DNA of 64,000 nt from Maribacter forsetii DSM 18668 (lineage in GTDB: Bacteria; Bacteroidota; Bacteroidia; Flavobacteriales; Flavobacteriaceae): the NCBI RefSeq assembly GCF_000744105.1, contig NZ_JQLH01000001.1, positions 1,550,001 to 1,614,000 on the forward strand, in the 5' to 3' direction. Below, piece after piece: positions 1 to 8,351 of this stretch (position 1 is its first letter; every line of letters starts with the position of its first letter). Below the pieces are notes generated by a model. The model searched no databases, had not been told where the DNA came from, and saw only the letters and a program-made list of their open reading frames with translations. A program made the position numbers and the translations under genes.

Positions 1-487
1 TTTTCCCTGTTTTAATCCACAGATATATTTCGGTCATTGAATGCAGTAAAATGGATAAAGCTGAAACACTTGGTAACTGACCAAAAATATGTAAGGTCTC
101 TACGAATGTTGATGAAAATACTGCCATTACGGCCCCGTAACCTGCAATTCGCCGGCTACCGGTCATGAGCAAGGTATACCTATAGGCGCCGGTGATAAAT
201 AGTACTATGGCTATTAAGGCAACGGTATACATACCAAATTTTAGTCCGCCAATGTAAGAGAGTATACCTATGAGTTGATGTACCAATGGAGGATACGACT
301 GAACTGTAAAGCCGGTATACCATCTATACTCCCACGGGTCAAACCAACTGCTGGCATAATGGTCTGCAAAAAATAGGTGAATTAATGCATCATAAGTAGA
401 CTCCAACGTAAAGAAAATGGCAGAACCATGAAAAGCTAGCCCAACAATTAAAGCTAATATTAAGAGGGTATTGGTTTTTTTCTTCAA
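1..487 (-). CDS. Polytopic membrane protein, N-terminal part (cut by window edge)
   Basis: An open frame runs on the minus strand from a TTG at 487 to the window edge, giving about 162 residues with no stop. An in-frame TAA lies two codons upstream (491-493), so TTG is almost forced as the start. The N-terminus is KKKTNTLL followed by a hydrophobic helix. Further hydrophobic segments alternate with an aromatic and acidic loop (STYDALIHLFFADHYASSW). The combination of a first helix, an acidic and aromatic periplasmic loop and repeated helices resembles integral-membrane glycosyltransferase-like proteins, but no catalytic motif can be confirmed in this fragment. It is divergent from the FUSC gene at 702. 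The function is not assigned. Confidence 0.6.
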   Translation of the reverse strand, partial: MKKKTNTLLILALIVGLAFHGSAIFFTLESTYDALIHLFFADHYASSWFDPWEYRWYTGFTVQSYPPLVHQLIGILSYIGGLKFGMYTVALIAIVLFITGAYRYTLLMTGSRRIAGYGAVMAVFSSTFVETLHIFGQLPSVSALSILLHSMTEIYLWIKTGK

Positions 488-696
488 AGTTTAGTTAGAG
501 TCAGATGCTACTTATAGATATTAAATATATAAGTTGAGTATTACATATAAAAGAGAATAGCAAAGATATTAGTAATATAATACTTACATAGTTTTTAAAC
601 GATTATATAGTTGCTAATAAATTTAAGGCTCAAAACCAGTTTCTAAAGTTGCTTATTTCATATTTTATGAATAGAAAGATTCTACTTTTCAAAGCC

Positions 697-704
697 TATC
701 TTTG
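697..704 (+). promoter_or_regulatory. Possible -7 element (TATCTTTG)
   Basis: TATCTTTG matches the Bacteroidetes -7 consensus TAnnTTTG just before the FUSC gene. No TTG sits 17-23 bp upstream, so the -33 half is missing. If the element is real, transcription would begin near 711 and the start codon would have to be GTG 720 or TTG 723 rather than TTG 702. Confidence 0.3.
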
Positions 705-2948
705 TGGCTGATTTTATATGTGTTGAGCAAAATTCAAAATTATATTACAACTTCTTTTAAAGAATTGCTATTGTTCCTTGGCAGCACTAGTTTTTCTAAA
801 TCTGTACTTACTGTAATTGCCGTGGTAACACCATTGGCAATTGGTGTATCTACAGGATATACTGAGATAGGTGTTGCCATCTGTTTTGGTGCCTTTTGGT
901 GCAACCCAAGTGATGTAAATGGTAGCCTTAAGCACAAGGTATATGGTATTTTATTCTCAGCTGCCTTAGTTATGGTGGTTAGTTTTATTGGTGGCTATGT
1001 TCATTATTCTCCTTGGTTATCATTGGTGATTTTAGGATTGACCAGTTTTGGTATTTCTTTAATTTCATCTTACGGATTTAGGGCTTCGCTCATTAGTTTT
1101 TCAGGATTGTTGGCACTGATATTAAGCTTTGCCCATACGCCCGATAAGTTAAAAATTTATGAGTATTCTTTGTTGGTGGGGCTTGGCGGTCTCTGGTATT
1201 TGGCAGTCTCTTTACTGTGGTATAAAATCAACCCAAAGGGGCAGACAGAAGAGATTTTATATGAAACTATAGCGCGTACCGGTAAGTTGATGAAGAAACG
1301 TGGAAAGCTTATCAACGAGCTGTCTAATAGAAAAAAACTACTTAAAAGTTTATTCTTAATGCAAAGCGAATTGACCGAGCAACACGAGACACTTCGCGAA
1401 ATTCTTATTCTTTCTCGTAAAAATTCTGGTAGGTCTGTGTACAACGGTAAGCGAGTACTAGTTTTGGTACAACTGATAGAAATGTTGGAAACTGCAGGGG
1501 CAAACCCTGTAAACTATACCAAGATGGATAAGCAGTTTCAAATGTATCCAGAATTTACCAAGCTGTTTCAAAATCTCATTTTCGAAATGGCAAAACAATT
1601 ACAGACCATTGCAGAAGTTGGAAATAAACCAAATAAAATACCGAAGCATGATGTTCTAAGTGCACGTTTTGAAGAGATACGTATAAGAATTCAAGACCTC
1701 GGTAAAATAAAAGAAGCAAAGGCATATGAAGCATTTATTATGTTTCAGAATTTTTTAGAGTATCAAGAAAAACAATTCGATAAGTTGAAGCGTATAAAGT
1801 GGTTGTTAAGTGATCACGATGTTGCATCAGAAGAGTTTATAGATAAAGAGATTTTAAAACGATTCTTAATCTCTCAAGATTATAGTCCGCGTATTTTATT
1901 GCGAAACCTCAGTTTTAGGTCTACTATTTTTAGACATTCATTGCGTATGGCGGTTACTCTAATGATCGGATTTGTGCTGGGTAATATATTCGCTTTTCAA
2001 AATCAGTATTGGATTCTGCTGACCATTATTTTAATTATGAGACCTAATTATGGTCTTACAAAAACTCGCTCTAAAGACAGAACTATTGGTACTTTAATTG
2101 GCGGTGTCATTGCAACAGTTATTGTTTATTTGGTACAAGATGTATATGTATACGCAACACTGGCGCTAATTTCATTTGTGATTGCGCTTTCAATGTTACA
2201 GAAAAATTACAAGGCATCTGCTATATATGTTACGCTCAGTATTGTATTTATTTATGGCATTTTACAACCAGATGTGATGACGGTAATTCAATACCGAATT
2301 ATCGATACCCTTTTAGGGGCAGGATTATCGTATTTAGGATTTCTATTTCTATGGCCTAGCTGGAGCTTTCAAGAAATACGAAAAGATGTTACCAAAAGTG
2401 TTGAAGCCAATAAAGTGTATCTAGCTAAAATTGCGAATTTTTATATTCAAAAAGGTAGCGTACCTACTAGCTACCGATTGGCACGTAAAAATGCATTTTT
2501 AGAGACTTCAAATTTAAGTTCGGCTTTTCAGAGAATGACACAAGAGCCACATTCTAAGCAGAAGAACCTGAATAAAATTTATGAGTTGGTTGAGTTGAAC
2601 CATAACTTTTTATCCTCGTTGGCATCATTAAGTATTTATATTCAACACCATACCACTACAGAAGCATCAGAACGATTTAATGACATTGTTTCTAAGATAG
2701 ATGAAAACCTTTCAATGGTATTGGAAATGCTATCTAAAGATGACGACCAAAGCACTAAGTTGAATTTAGACGCCGTAGTTTCGTTTGAAAAGCAATTGCC
2801 CAAATTTGAATCTGAAAACCTGAACTTAGTTGATGCAGATAATGATGGATTAAAACGTAACCATCAAGAAGAACAGCTTATTTGGGAACAATTACGTTGG
2901 TTATATTCCTTAAGTTCTACTATGATGAAGTTGACTTCAAGTTTGTGA
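702..2948 (+). CDS. FUSC family inner-membrane protein (YccS/YhfK-like)
   Basis: The 748-residue protein has the duplicated architecture of the FUSC (fusaric acid resistance-like) family. One cluster of transmembrane helices lies at about residues 25-175 and a cytoplasmic helical region at about 180-400. A second helix cluster at about 415-555 contains the FUSC-typical segment WILLTIILIMRPNYGLTKTR, and a cytoplasmic tail follows. YccS-like proteins are thought to be inner-membrane exporters or aromatic-acid efflux components; the substrate here is unknown. There is no ATG start: TTG 702, GTG 720 and TTG 723 are all in frame, and the first residues after 723 (SKIQNYITTSF) look like a natural N-terminus. 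It stands alone and converges on the gene ending at 2965. Confidence 0.85.
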   Translation: MWLILYVLSKIQNYITTSFKELLLFLGSTSFSKSVLTVIAVVTPLAIGVSTGYTEIGVAICFGAFWCNPSDVNGSLKHKVYGILFSAALVMVVSFIGGYVHYSPWLSLVILGLTSFGISLISSYGFRASLISFSGLLALILSFAHTPDKLKIYEYSLLVGLGGLWYLAVSLLWYKINPKGQTEEILYETIARTGKLMKKRGKLINELSNRKKLLKSLFLMQSELTEQHETLREILILSRKNSGRSVYNGKRVLVLVQLIEMLETAGANPVNYTKMDKQFQMYPEFTKLFQNLIFEMAKQLQTIAEVGNKPNKIPKHDVLSARFEEIRIRIQDLGKIKEAKAYEAFIMFQNFLEYQEKQFDKLKRIKWLLSDHDVASEEFIDKEILKRFLISQDYSPRILLRNLSFRSTIFRHSLRMAVTLMIGFVLGNIFAFQNQYWILLTIILIMRPNYGLTKTRSKDRTIGTLIGGVIATVIVYLVQDVYVYATLALISFVIALSMLQKNYKASAIYVTLSIVFIYGILQPDVMTVIQYRIIDTLLGAGLSYLGFLFLWPSWSFQEIRKDVTKSVEANKVYLAKIANFYIQKGSVPTSYRLARKNAFLETSNLSSAFQRMTQEPHSKQKNLNKIYELVELNHNFLSSLASLSIYIQHHTTTEASERFNDIVSKIDENLSMVLEMLSKDDDQSTKLNLDAVVSFEKQLPKFESENLNLVDADNDGLKRNHQEEQLIWEQLRWLYSLSSTMMKLTSSL

Positions 2949-2964
2949 TAATGTTTGTTCTATG

Positions 2965-3816
2965 CTATTTCTTAGTAACATCTGAACTCTTGAAATCAAC
3001 ACTTTTAGTTTCTAAGTAAGCCCATATTTCGGCCATATTACCTGAATTGGATAGTTCATTGAAATCGGGTTGAGAAAGGCAATAAGTAAGAAAACCGTTT
3101 ACGTTTGATTCAGGTATGTTAAAATGTTCTGCTATTGTTCGCTTTGAAAATTTATATATGATTTCTTTTTCTAAATTCATATTTTCATCGCGCTCCACCA
3201 TTTCTTCTAATGATTTAGTTCTGCCAGAAACTTTGTTCATGATTTTATGGGTATTCACTACTACTGTCAAAGCAGCATAACCAAGTATTTCAAAAACCTT
3301 ACCATATTCATCTGTTGTAGCAAGCTTTACATATTTTCCTCGGTCTGCTTCTAATAGCAACCGTTCGCTCTGGGTCATTTTATCTAAGCTAGCATTTGGT
3401 AAGCCTAGTGATGCAGAAGTAACTGTTTTTTCAAGTGCGAGTCTATCGATATCTAAGTTAATATCTCCGGTTAAATTATAGGGTATAACCGTAACCTCTT
3501 TTAAATCAATTACATTATCAATGAGTTGAATAGTTATTAAACTACTATTCATATGAGATTCACTAATTACTATTTCTTTTGGTAGGTATTGCACGGCAGT
3601 AATACGTACCGAGTCTTTTAACTTTACCTCTATAGAAAATAAACCAAGGGAATCTGTTATGGTAGATTTTTTAGAATTGAGATTAACGACTAATACGTTA
3701 GAGACATCATTTTTAGAACTTGAAACCTTGCCTTTTAATAGGGTAGCATTATCTTGACCAAACCCTGAAAACGTGGTTAGTGTCAATAGAAGTATGGATA
3801 GTAAATGTTTTGGCAA
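2965..3816 (-). CDS. Exported carboxypeptidase-regulatory-like domain protein
   Basis: The 283-residue protein has a signal peptide (PKHLLSILLLTLTTFSGFGQ). A carboxypeptidase regulatory-like beta-sandwich follows at about residues 25-112 (LKGKVSSSKNDVSNVLVVNLNS, TDSLGLFSIEV, LKEVTV). This domain is common at the start of TonB-dependent receptors and in stand-alone envelope proteins of Bacteroidetes. The C-terminal half, about 115-283, is helical and has no motif I recognise. The start is TTG at 3816 (rc of CAA), and the signal peptide begins directly after it. The first about 28 codons and 100 bp of upstream DNA are duplicated at 4592-4776. Its role is probably in the periplasm or outer membrane; the exact function is unknown. 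Confidence 0.75.
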   Translation of the reverse strand: MPKHLLSILLLTLTTFSGFGQDNATLLKGKVSSSKNDVSNVLVVNLNSKKSTITDSLGLFSIEVKLKDSVRITAVQYLPKEIVISESHMNSSLITIQLIDNVIDLKEVTVIPYNLTGDINLDIDRLALEKTVTSASLGLPNASLDKMTQSERLLLEADRGKYVKLATTDEYGKVFEILGYAALTVVVNTHKIMNKVSGRTKSLEEMVERDENMNLEKEIIYKFSKRTIAEHFNIPESNVNGFLTYCLSQPDFNELSNSGNMAEIWAYLETKSVDFKSSDVTKK

Positions 3817-3916
3817 TGGTTGTGTTTGTGCTAAAAATACTACGCCATTATTTAAAAAATGAAAAGATTAAGTTAAAACAGGAATACTGATTATTAATGT
3901 TTTAGAATTGTTTAAG
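3732..3916. repeat. Direct repeat copy A (5' end of the 2965-3816 gene)
   Basis: This is the parental copy of a 185-bp direct repeat whose second copy lies exactly 860 bp away at 4592-4776. By hand alignment there are about 18 mismatches and no gaps. It covers the first codons of the carboxypeptidase-regulatory-like gene and about 100 bp upstream of it. Only about four mismatches fall in the upstream 100 bp, so the non-coding part is better preserved than the coding part. Confidence 0.8.
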
Positions 3917-3944
3917 GCGATGTTATCTCTATTTATCTGAAAGA

Positions 3945-4322
3945 TTATTGTTTTGTATACACTTCGTAACACTCCTCAATACACGAATTTGGGATAAATG
4001 CTACTATTAATTTACCATTTTCAAATGAGTATACATATTCACTTCTTTCACGATCACATAAGTTTTCTACAACAAAGGTATTATCCATGAGTTCATAGGT
4101 TCCCTCACAATCAGGGAACAATGTATCACTATATGCACCAAGTTCTGAAAACGATATAATATTACCATTTTCAACGTCCATTAATGGAGACGGACTGCCA
4201 CCGTCAAAACGTGCAGTCTTCTTCCAAGCACCAACAAGCGTTTGTTCTTCTGAAGAATAATCATCTGAAGAACAGGCAATAAAGGAGAAAAGGATACTAA
4301 AAATCAAAATTTGTGTTTTCAT
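3945..4322 (-). CDS. Small lipoprotein, lipocalin-like
   Basis: The 125-residue protein starts with a lipoprotein signal (MKTQILIFSILFSFIACSSD); the lipobox is FIAC with the lipidated cysteine at residue 17. The mature part has the LVGAWKKTARFDGG start, a central CEGTYELMDNTFVVENLC segment and repeated short beta strands. This pattern is typical of the small lipocalin-like lipoproteins of Flavobacteria, which are usually annotated as hypothetical. Four cysteines in the mature part (CEG, LCD, SCIEEC) could form disulfides. It lies between the two copies of the 185-bp repeat, so it may have been carried or bypassed by that duplication. No partner gene is evident. Confidence 0.7.
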   Translation of the reverse strand: MKTQILIFSILFSFIACSSDDYSSEEQTLVGAWKKTARFDGGSPSPLMDVENGNIISFSELGAYSDTLFPDCEGTYELMDNTFVVENLCDRERSEYVYSFENGKLIVAFIPNSCIEECYEVYTKQ

Positions 4323-4767
4323 AAGTAAAAGGTATAAAATTTAATTAAAATAAGAAAAGACTTACTTTAATTTAGGATACTCAAATTTACAAAAGGTTGC
4401 TATTCTATCTTGAATTAGGGGAATGGAACCCAACAGTTCCTAAACGTACACTAAGAGATTTAAAAAGTTTGAATATCAAATTTATATCAATTAAATATTA
4501 GTTATTTTACTACGACTTAAACATTTTTATAGAATTGATAAACTGTTAATTATAAGTCTAAACATATACTTTCGTTTGGATGGTCTTCATACCTCTAATA
4601 GGGTAGAATGATCTTTATCAAACCCTGAAAACGTGGCTAGTACTGCTACAAGTATGAATAGTAAATGTTTTGGCAATGGTTGTGTTTGTGCTAAAAATAC
4701 TACGCCTTTATTTAAAAAATGAAAAGATTAAGTAAAAACAGGAATACTGATTATCAATGTTTTAGAA
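4323..4767. other. Intergenic region with a gene remnant
   Basis: This 445-bp AT-rich stretch has no intact gene. Its right-hand part (4592-4767) is the degenerate duplicate of the 5' end of the gene at 2965-3816, listed separately. At 4382-4389 CAAATTTA is the reverse complement of TAAATTTG, a match to TAnnTTTG about 60 bp upstream of the lipoprotein start. No -33 TTG is visible, so the promoter call is weak. Confidence 0.5.
4587..4676 (-). pseudogene. Truncated duplicate of the carboxypeptidase-regulatory-like gene
   Basis: Reading from a TTG at 4676 gives MPKHLLFILVAVLATFSG and then FDKDHSTLLEV before a TGA at 4587-4589, 29 residues in all. It aligns with the first residues of the intact gene (MPKHLLSILLLTLTTFSG, FGQDNATLLKGKV). 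The start and the hydrophobic signal segment survive, but the frame ends where the domain would begin. It is most simply a decayed fragment left by a partial tandem duplication. A secreted micropeptide is possible but unsupported. Confidence 0.65.
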
Positions 4768-4776
4768 TTATTTAAG
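4592..4776. repeat. Direct repeat copy B
   Basis: This is the second copy of the 185-bp repeat (partner 3732-3916, offset 860 bp, about 90% identical by hand count). Its right end runs into the last three codons of the membrane-protein gene at 4768-5397. One breakpoint of the duplication therefore lies at that gene's stop codon. Confidence 0.8.
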
Positions 4777-5397
4777 ATGTTTAATAAGCAGGAAATGAGA
4801 GATAAAAACGATGGGTACTATACAGGTGGGTAAGAAACTATAGGGGAATTCTAAAAGAGCAATATTTGGTTGTTCAAACGCAAATTGCTGAATTGGTAGC
4901 GGAGAAGATAATATGGCAATTATGACAATGACTGAAAGAAACAATAGTCCAATTACATTCCAAAATAAAAAATACTGTCGTGCTAAATTCTTCTTCTTTA
5001 CGAATTGATAAATTAAGATCACAAGTGCAGAGAGTCCTATTAAAATATCAAAATTCCAACCGGTAAAAGTCATTATTTCGGGAATTTGACCTTTTATAAA
5101 AAGTTGGTACAAACATAATTCTACTGGGATTCTTACAATATGTATTCCTATTAAATAGCGCGTATTTAGCTCTTTAATTGAAATTATTTTAAACACCAAA
5201 ATGGATAGTAGGGTAGTCGCAATGATAGCCAATGGGAACAATAGGGGCTTTTCTTTAAAGACTTCAAAAAATGACAAAAGCCCTATAACTACCTGCCAAG
5301 CAAAAAAAATAAGTACTGCCCTTAAGTTTTTTCCTGTCCCAATATAAAACAAGAATAAGGTCAGTAGTGTAATAAATAAAAATACGGCTTCTAGCAT
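4768..5397 (-). CDS. Multi-pass membrane protein of unknown function
   Basis: The 209-residue protein is almost entirely hydrophobic, with about six to seven predicted transmembrane helices (about residues 3-20, 27-44, 52-70, 80-100, 112-132, 142-164, 185-205). Short charged loops such as FVKKKNLARQ separate them. I recognise no catalytic or transport motif. It follows the DUF1569 gene with a 9-bp gap and is probably co-transcribed with it. Its last codons lie inside the 185-bp repeat copy B, so the C-terminus (LLIKHLK) may have been reshaped by that duplication. Confidence 0.65.
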   Translation of the reverse strand: MLEAVFLFITLLTLFLFYIGTGKNLRAVLIFFAWQVVIGLLSFFEVFKEKPLLFPLAIIATTLLSILVFKIISIKELNTRYLIGIHIVRIPVELCLYQLFIKGQIPEIMTFTGWNFDILIGLSALVILIYQFVKKKNLARQYFLFWNVIGLLFLSVIVIIAILSSPLPIQQFAFEQPNIALLEFPYSFLPTCIVPIVFISHFLLIKHLK

Positions 5398-5406
5398 AAC
5401 ATTTAA

Positions 5407-5850
5407 TTATCTATTAAATTGCTTTAAGTGGTGATCGGTATGTTTATATACAAATATGCCAATCTCGTCGTTGGTCATTTTTCCAAAAAACGGATGAATG
5501 AAGTTCGTATTTGAATAGCCGTTATAATCGTTTAGTAAACTTATCCACTTTTGCTTTTCACTATCAAAATCTCCTGAGCTAGATATTTTTAATTCAGGAT
5601 GAGTAGGCTGGTTTTTCTTCATGGGAAGTTCATTTTTTATAATTCCCTTTAATGCCATTCTGCCAAATAATTTGCCAATGTAGAGTCTTTTATATTGCTT
5701 TTTACCTTGAAACATTTCTTCGCCTAACGTGCAATGTTTTAGCATTTGATATGAGTTCATTTTACCCCATTTTGCACTGTCAGATTCTTTCAGGTTCTGA
5801 ATTCTTTCAATCAGTTCGCTATTAGTGTTCTTATCGAAAATTGTTTTCAT
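5407..5850 (-). CDS. DUF1569 domain protein
   Basis: The protein matches the DUF1569 family, a DinB-like four-helix fold. Visible features are IFDKNTNSELIERIQNL at the start, WGKMNSYQMLKHC with the family-typical histidine, HPFFGKMTNDEIG, and the closing KHTDHHLKQF with its histidine cluster. In DinB-like folds such histidines bind a metal. The frame extends upstream to 5883, but the ATG at 5850 (MKTIFDKNT) is preferred because the upstream residues (MCKKPKNKNHF) are low complexity. The gene sits between a Crp/Fnr regulator and a membrane protein on the same strand. The biochemical role is unknown. Confidence 0.75.
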   Translation of the reverse strand: MKTIFDKNTNSELIERIQNLKESDSAKWGKMNSYQMLKHCTLGEEMFQGKKQYKRLYIGKLFGRMALKGIIKNELPMKKNQPTHPELKISSSGDFDSEKQKWISLLNDYNGYSNTNFIHPFFGKMTNDEIGIFVYKHTDHHLKQFNR

Positions 5851-5898
5851 AAAGTGATTTTTATTTTTTGGCTTTTTGCACATCGCTGGTTATAAAGA

Positions 5899-5906
5899 CA
5901 AATATA
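5899..5906 (-). promoter_or_regulatory. Possible -7 element for the DUF1569 gene
   Basis: CAAATATA on the plus strand reads TATATTTG on the minus strand, an exact TAnnTTTG match about 50 bp upstream of the preferred ATG at 5850. No -33 TTG lies at the usual distance. Confidence 0.35.
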
Positions 5907-5951
5907 TATGCCACTTTTCACTAAAAAATTGCCCTATGGCAAAAACGGACT

Positions 5952-6530
5952 TTATGATGCTATTTCTTTGCGAATACGACTTAACGAATACTTGGTAATG
6001 CCTAAATATGTAGCAATATGCTGTAGCGAAACGTTTTTAATAACGTGAGGTTTCTCTTGTAATAATCTTAGATAGCGTTCTTTTGCTTCATCTGCAATGA
6101 ACGATACTCGCTGAATTTTAAGTGCAAAATAACTACTAACCAATTTCTTACGACCTTGTTCCCTAAAAGGTTCAATGCTATGAAAGAGTTGTTGAAAGGT
6201 ATCAAAGTCTAACTGCCAGCAAACAACGTCGGTCAAGGCTTGAATATTTTCTCTCGTAGGGTTGCGAAGAAAAAATGATGACCAATCTATTGCGATTTCG
6301 CCTTGCCCATAAAAATCTGTAGTAATATCGTTGCCTTTGGTGTCGTTTACAAATGAACGGGCAAAACCGCTTTCTATAAACCAGTAGTGGTTTTCAGTTT
6401 TTCCTTCTTTTAAGAGAAAGTCGTTTTTACTAAAACTTACTTTTTTGAATTTTGGAATAATGATTTTCAGTTCGCTTTCTGAAAAAGTAGTAGGGGAGAA
6501 TATATGCTTTAGAAAATGTTGGTCTTGCAT
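5952..6530 (-). CDS. Crp/Fnr family transcriptional regulator
   Basis: The 192-residue protein has a cyclic-nucleotide-binding-like beta-roll at about residues 25-115 (FLLKEGKTENHYWFIESGFAR, ITTDFYGQGEIAIDW). A C-terminal helix-turn-helix lies at about 160-190 (SLQHIATYLGITKYSLSRIR). No cysteine set for an Fe-S cluster is present, so it is not FNR-like in sensing. Short Crp-type regulators of this form are abundant in Bacteroidetes and often control a neighbouring oxidoreductase gene. Here the epimerase gene lies 119 bp upstream on the same strand and DUF1569 lies downstream, so a small regulon of adjacent genes is plausible. The ligand is unknown. Confidence 0.88.
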   Translation of the reverse strand: MQDQHFLKHIFSPTTFSESELKIIIPKFKKVSFSKNDFLLKEGKTENHYWFIESGFARSFVNDTKGNDITTDFYGQGEIAIDWSSFFLRNPTRENIQALTDVVCWQLDFDTFQQLFHSIEPFREQGRKKLVSSYFALKIQRVSFIADEAKERYLRLLQEKPHVIKNVSLQHIATYLGITKYSLSRIRKEIAS

Positions 6531-6648
6531 TTTAAATGGTGGTTTTTAAAATAAATTAATGCTGACTAATTTATTTCTAAACTACTTATAATTTGCTTCT
6601 TACTAATTACTTACCTCATATTATTTTGTTGGCTTTCAGTTTAATATG

Positions 6649-7572
6649 CTATTGCTCATTCTTAATTTGCTCAATGCCTTCTTGATAGGTGGTAACCTCA
6701 AAATCTGGAAATCTGTTTTTAAACTTGGTAGAAACGAAAATGTTATCATGCTTGTACCTTGGTAACAATTCTTTTAACTCTTTCATCTGTGACTTAAAAA
6801 TACCACCTATTTTAAAAGCAATTTTTGGTACTACGGTATATGAAAATTGTTTGCCGTAAATCTTTGAGGTCAACGCTATAAGCTGTTCATAGGTTAATCG
6901 GTTATCATCGCAGGGTAGGTGCCAGGTTTGATTATAGACGTTGGGCGTGTTGCCTATTAATGCCATAGCCTTACTGGCATCTGGTGTCCATATTAGTGTT
7001 CTTAAGATAGTGTCACTAATAAATACTTTTAATTTTTTGCCTTGTTTTATATTGTCGAAAATGATGGCGTTGGTGATGCTCTGCGTTTTATCAGGACCAT
7101 AAAATTCTGGAGCTCTACAAATAACTGCTTCTAAATTATTTGCAGCCATTTCATCTAAAATCATGGTAGTAATTTCTGCTCTTACTTTTCCTTTTGGTCC
7201 TACAGGTGCAAATTCGCTCTCTTCGGTTAAAGGAGTTTCATTTTGTGCATACATGTAGGTGTTATCAAAGAACACCAATTTGGTATGGTGCTTTTTGCAA
7301 GCATCGATAACATTACGCATCATTATTGGAAATTGGTCTACCCACATTTTGGTATTCATGGGTAGACCAACCGTTAAATATGCAATTTCACTTCCTTTTA
7401 CGGCTTCTTCGGTTTTTTGCTTGTCTAATAAATTGGCAGAAAAAAGCGTGTCGGTATCGTTTACTTTTTTCGGATCCCGACTTACAAGCCTTATGTTAGA
7501 AGTATACTTTTTCTTTAGCTCTTTTGCTAATTCAATTGCGATTTGACCGTTTGCCCCAAGTATAGTTTGCAT
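6649..7572 (-). CDS. NAD-dependent epimerase/dehydratase (NmrA-like SDR)
   Basis: The 307-residue protein starts MQTILGANGQIAIELAKEL, the glycine-rich dinucleotide-binding turn (GANGQIA) of extended or atypical short-chain dehydrogenases. RLVSRDPKKV is a typical cofactor-specificity loop. VFFDNTYMYA with the tyrosine and the later CRAPEFYGPD region resemble the substrate half of NAD-dependent epimerases. The canonical YxxxK catalytic pair is not obvious, so the protein may bind NAD(P)H without epimerase activity. It lies 8 bp downstream of the DUF2147 gene and is probably in one transcript with it. The substrate is unknown. Confidence 0.8.
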   Translation of the reverse strand: MQTILGANGQIAIELAKELKKKYTSNIRLVSRDPKKVNDTDTLFSANLLDKQKTEEAVKGSEIAYLTVGLPMNTKMWVDQFPIMMRNVIDACKKHHTKLVFFDNTYMYAQNETPLTEESEFAPVGPKGKVRAEITTMILDEMAANNLEAVICRAPEFYGPDKTQSITNAIIFDNIKQGKKLKVFISDTILRTLIWTPDASKAMALIGNTPNVYNQTWHLPCDDNRLTYEQLIALTSKIYGKQFSYTVVPKIAFKIGGIFKSQMKELKELLPRYKHDNIFVSTKFKNRFPDFEVTTYQEGIEQIKNEQ

Positions 7573-7580
7573 TTAATTAT

Positions 7581-8000
7581 TTATTGCTTTCTGATCCAGT
7601 ATTGCGTTCTTCCTAAAAGCGAAAAGCCTAAATAACCTCTTACTTTCAATTTGTTAGGTTCTTCCAGCTCTAAATAACACTTATATTCTTTACCGTTTTC
7701 TGGATCTAGAATTGTACCGTCGTTATATTCATCGCCGTCTTTTTTAATGTCTTCGATGATAACTAGACCTCTTATTTTTTGACCTTTTTTAGCCCCCTTA
7801 CAGTTGTCGCAAACTTTGTCTGCATCACTTTTATAGCTATTGACTATTTTGGCGAAATACGTATCATTGGTTTTGTAGATTTCAATAAGCGCTTTTTTCT
7901 CGTTTGTCTCATCATCATAAGTTTCCCATTGACCGGTAATAGTTTGTCCGTAGCTAATAAAGCTTATTGTCATTGCTATTAGGAAGAATAAATTTTTCAT
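7581..8000 (-). CDS. DUF2147 exported protein
   Basis: The 139-residue protein has a signal peptide (MKNLFFLIAMTISFISYGQ) and the DUF2147 pattern. This is ITGQWETYDDETNEKKALIEIYK, a CDNCKGAKKGQKIRGLVII segment, then DGTILDPENGKEYKCYLEL and LKVRGYLGFSLLGRTQYW at the end. The DPENGKEY and RGYLG.SLLGRTQ.W motifs are diagnostic of the family. It is a small periplasmic beta-barrel-like protein of unknown function, common in Bacteroidetes and Proteobacteria. The gene leads a probable two-gene unit with the epimerase 8 bp downstream. Confidence 0.85.
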   Translation of the reverse strand: MKNLFFLIAMTISFISYGQTITGQWETYDDETNEKKALIEIYKTNDTYFAKIVNSYKSDADKVCDNCKGAKKGQKIRGLVIIEDIKKDGDEYNDGTILDPENGKEYKCYLELEEPNKLKVRGYLGFSLLGRTQYWIRKQ

Positions 8001-8351
8001 GTTTGTACGCTATGTTATATTGTTAATTGATTTATTACCCACTTTTGGTTCTTAAATATTTGAGTTATAGTGGGTGAAAAATAAAGATACTATTTCTTAG
8101 AATACTTAAAGCTAATGCAAATTTATAGCATTAAAAATTCAATTTAAAATTTACGATTTTTTCAGATTTATTAAACTTGATTTCAGTGGTTTATAATTGG
8201 TAAAGAATATGTTCAACTCTTATGAAAAAAATATATATTACTTTCCTAACCAACAACCAACAACCAACAACCAACAACCAACAACCAACAACCAACAACC
8301 AACAACCAACAACCAACAACCAACAACCAACAACCAACAACTAAGCACTAA
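8001..8351. other. Intergenic region with a heptanucleotide array
   Basis: This 351-bp stretch lies upstream of the DUF2147 gene. It contains a distant inverted repeat near 8037-8078 (ACCCACT ... AGTGGGT, loop about 27 nt) of unclear meaning and the 7-bp tandem array at 8248-8341. I see no convincing gene in it. Confidence 0.5.
8248..8341. repeat. Heptanucleotide tandem repeat (AACCAAC, about 13 copies)
   Basis: A perfect 7-bp unit (AACCAAC or its rotations) repeats for about 94 bp, about 13 copies with no interruption visible. Because 7 is not a multiple of 3, any frame through it encodes the same cyclic heptapeptide (PTTNNQQ). It ends about 10 bp downstream of the DUF4442 stop codon and lies about 250 bp upstream of the DUF2147 start. 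It is a simple-sequence repeat prone to slippage. Confidence 0.95.

Noticed and set aside
8037..8078. ACCCACT ... AGTGGGT inverted repeat
   Set aside because: Short arms with a long loop and no associated T-run or promoter element; not distinguishable from chance.
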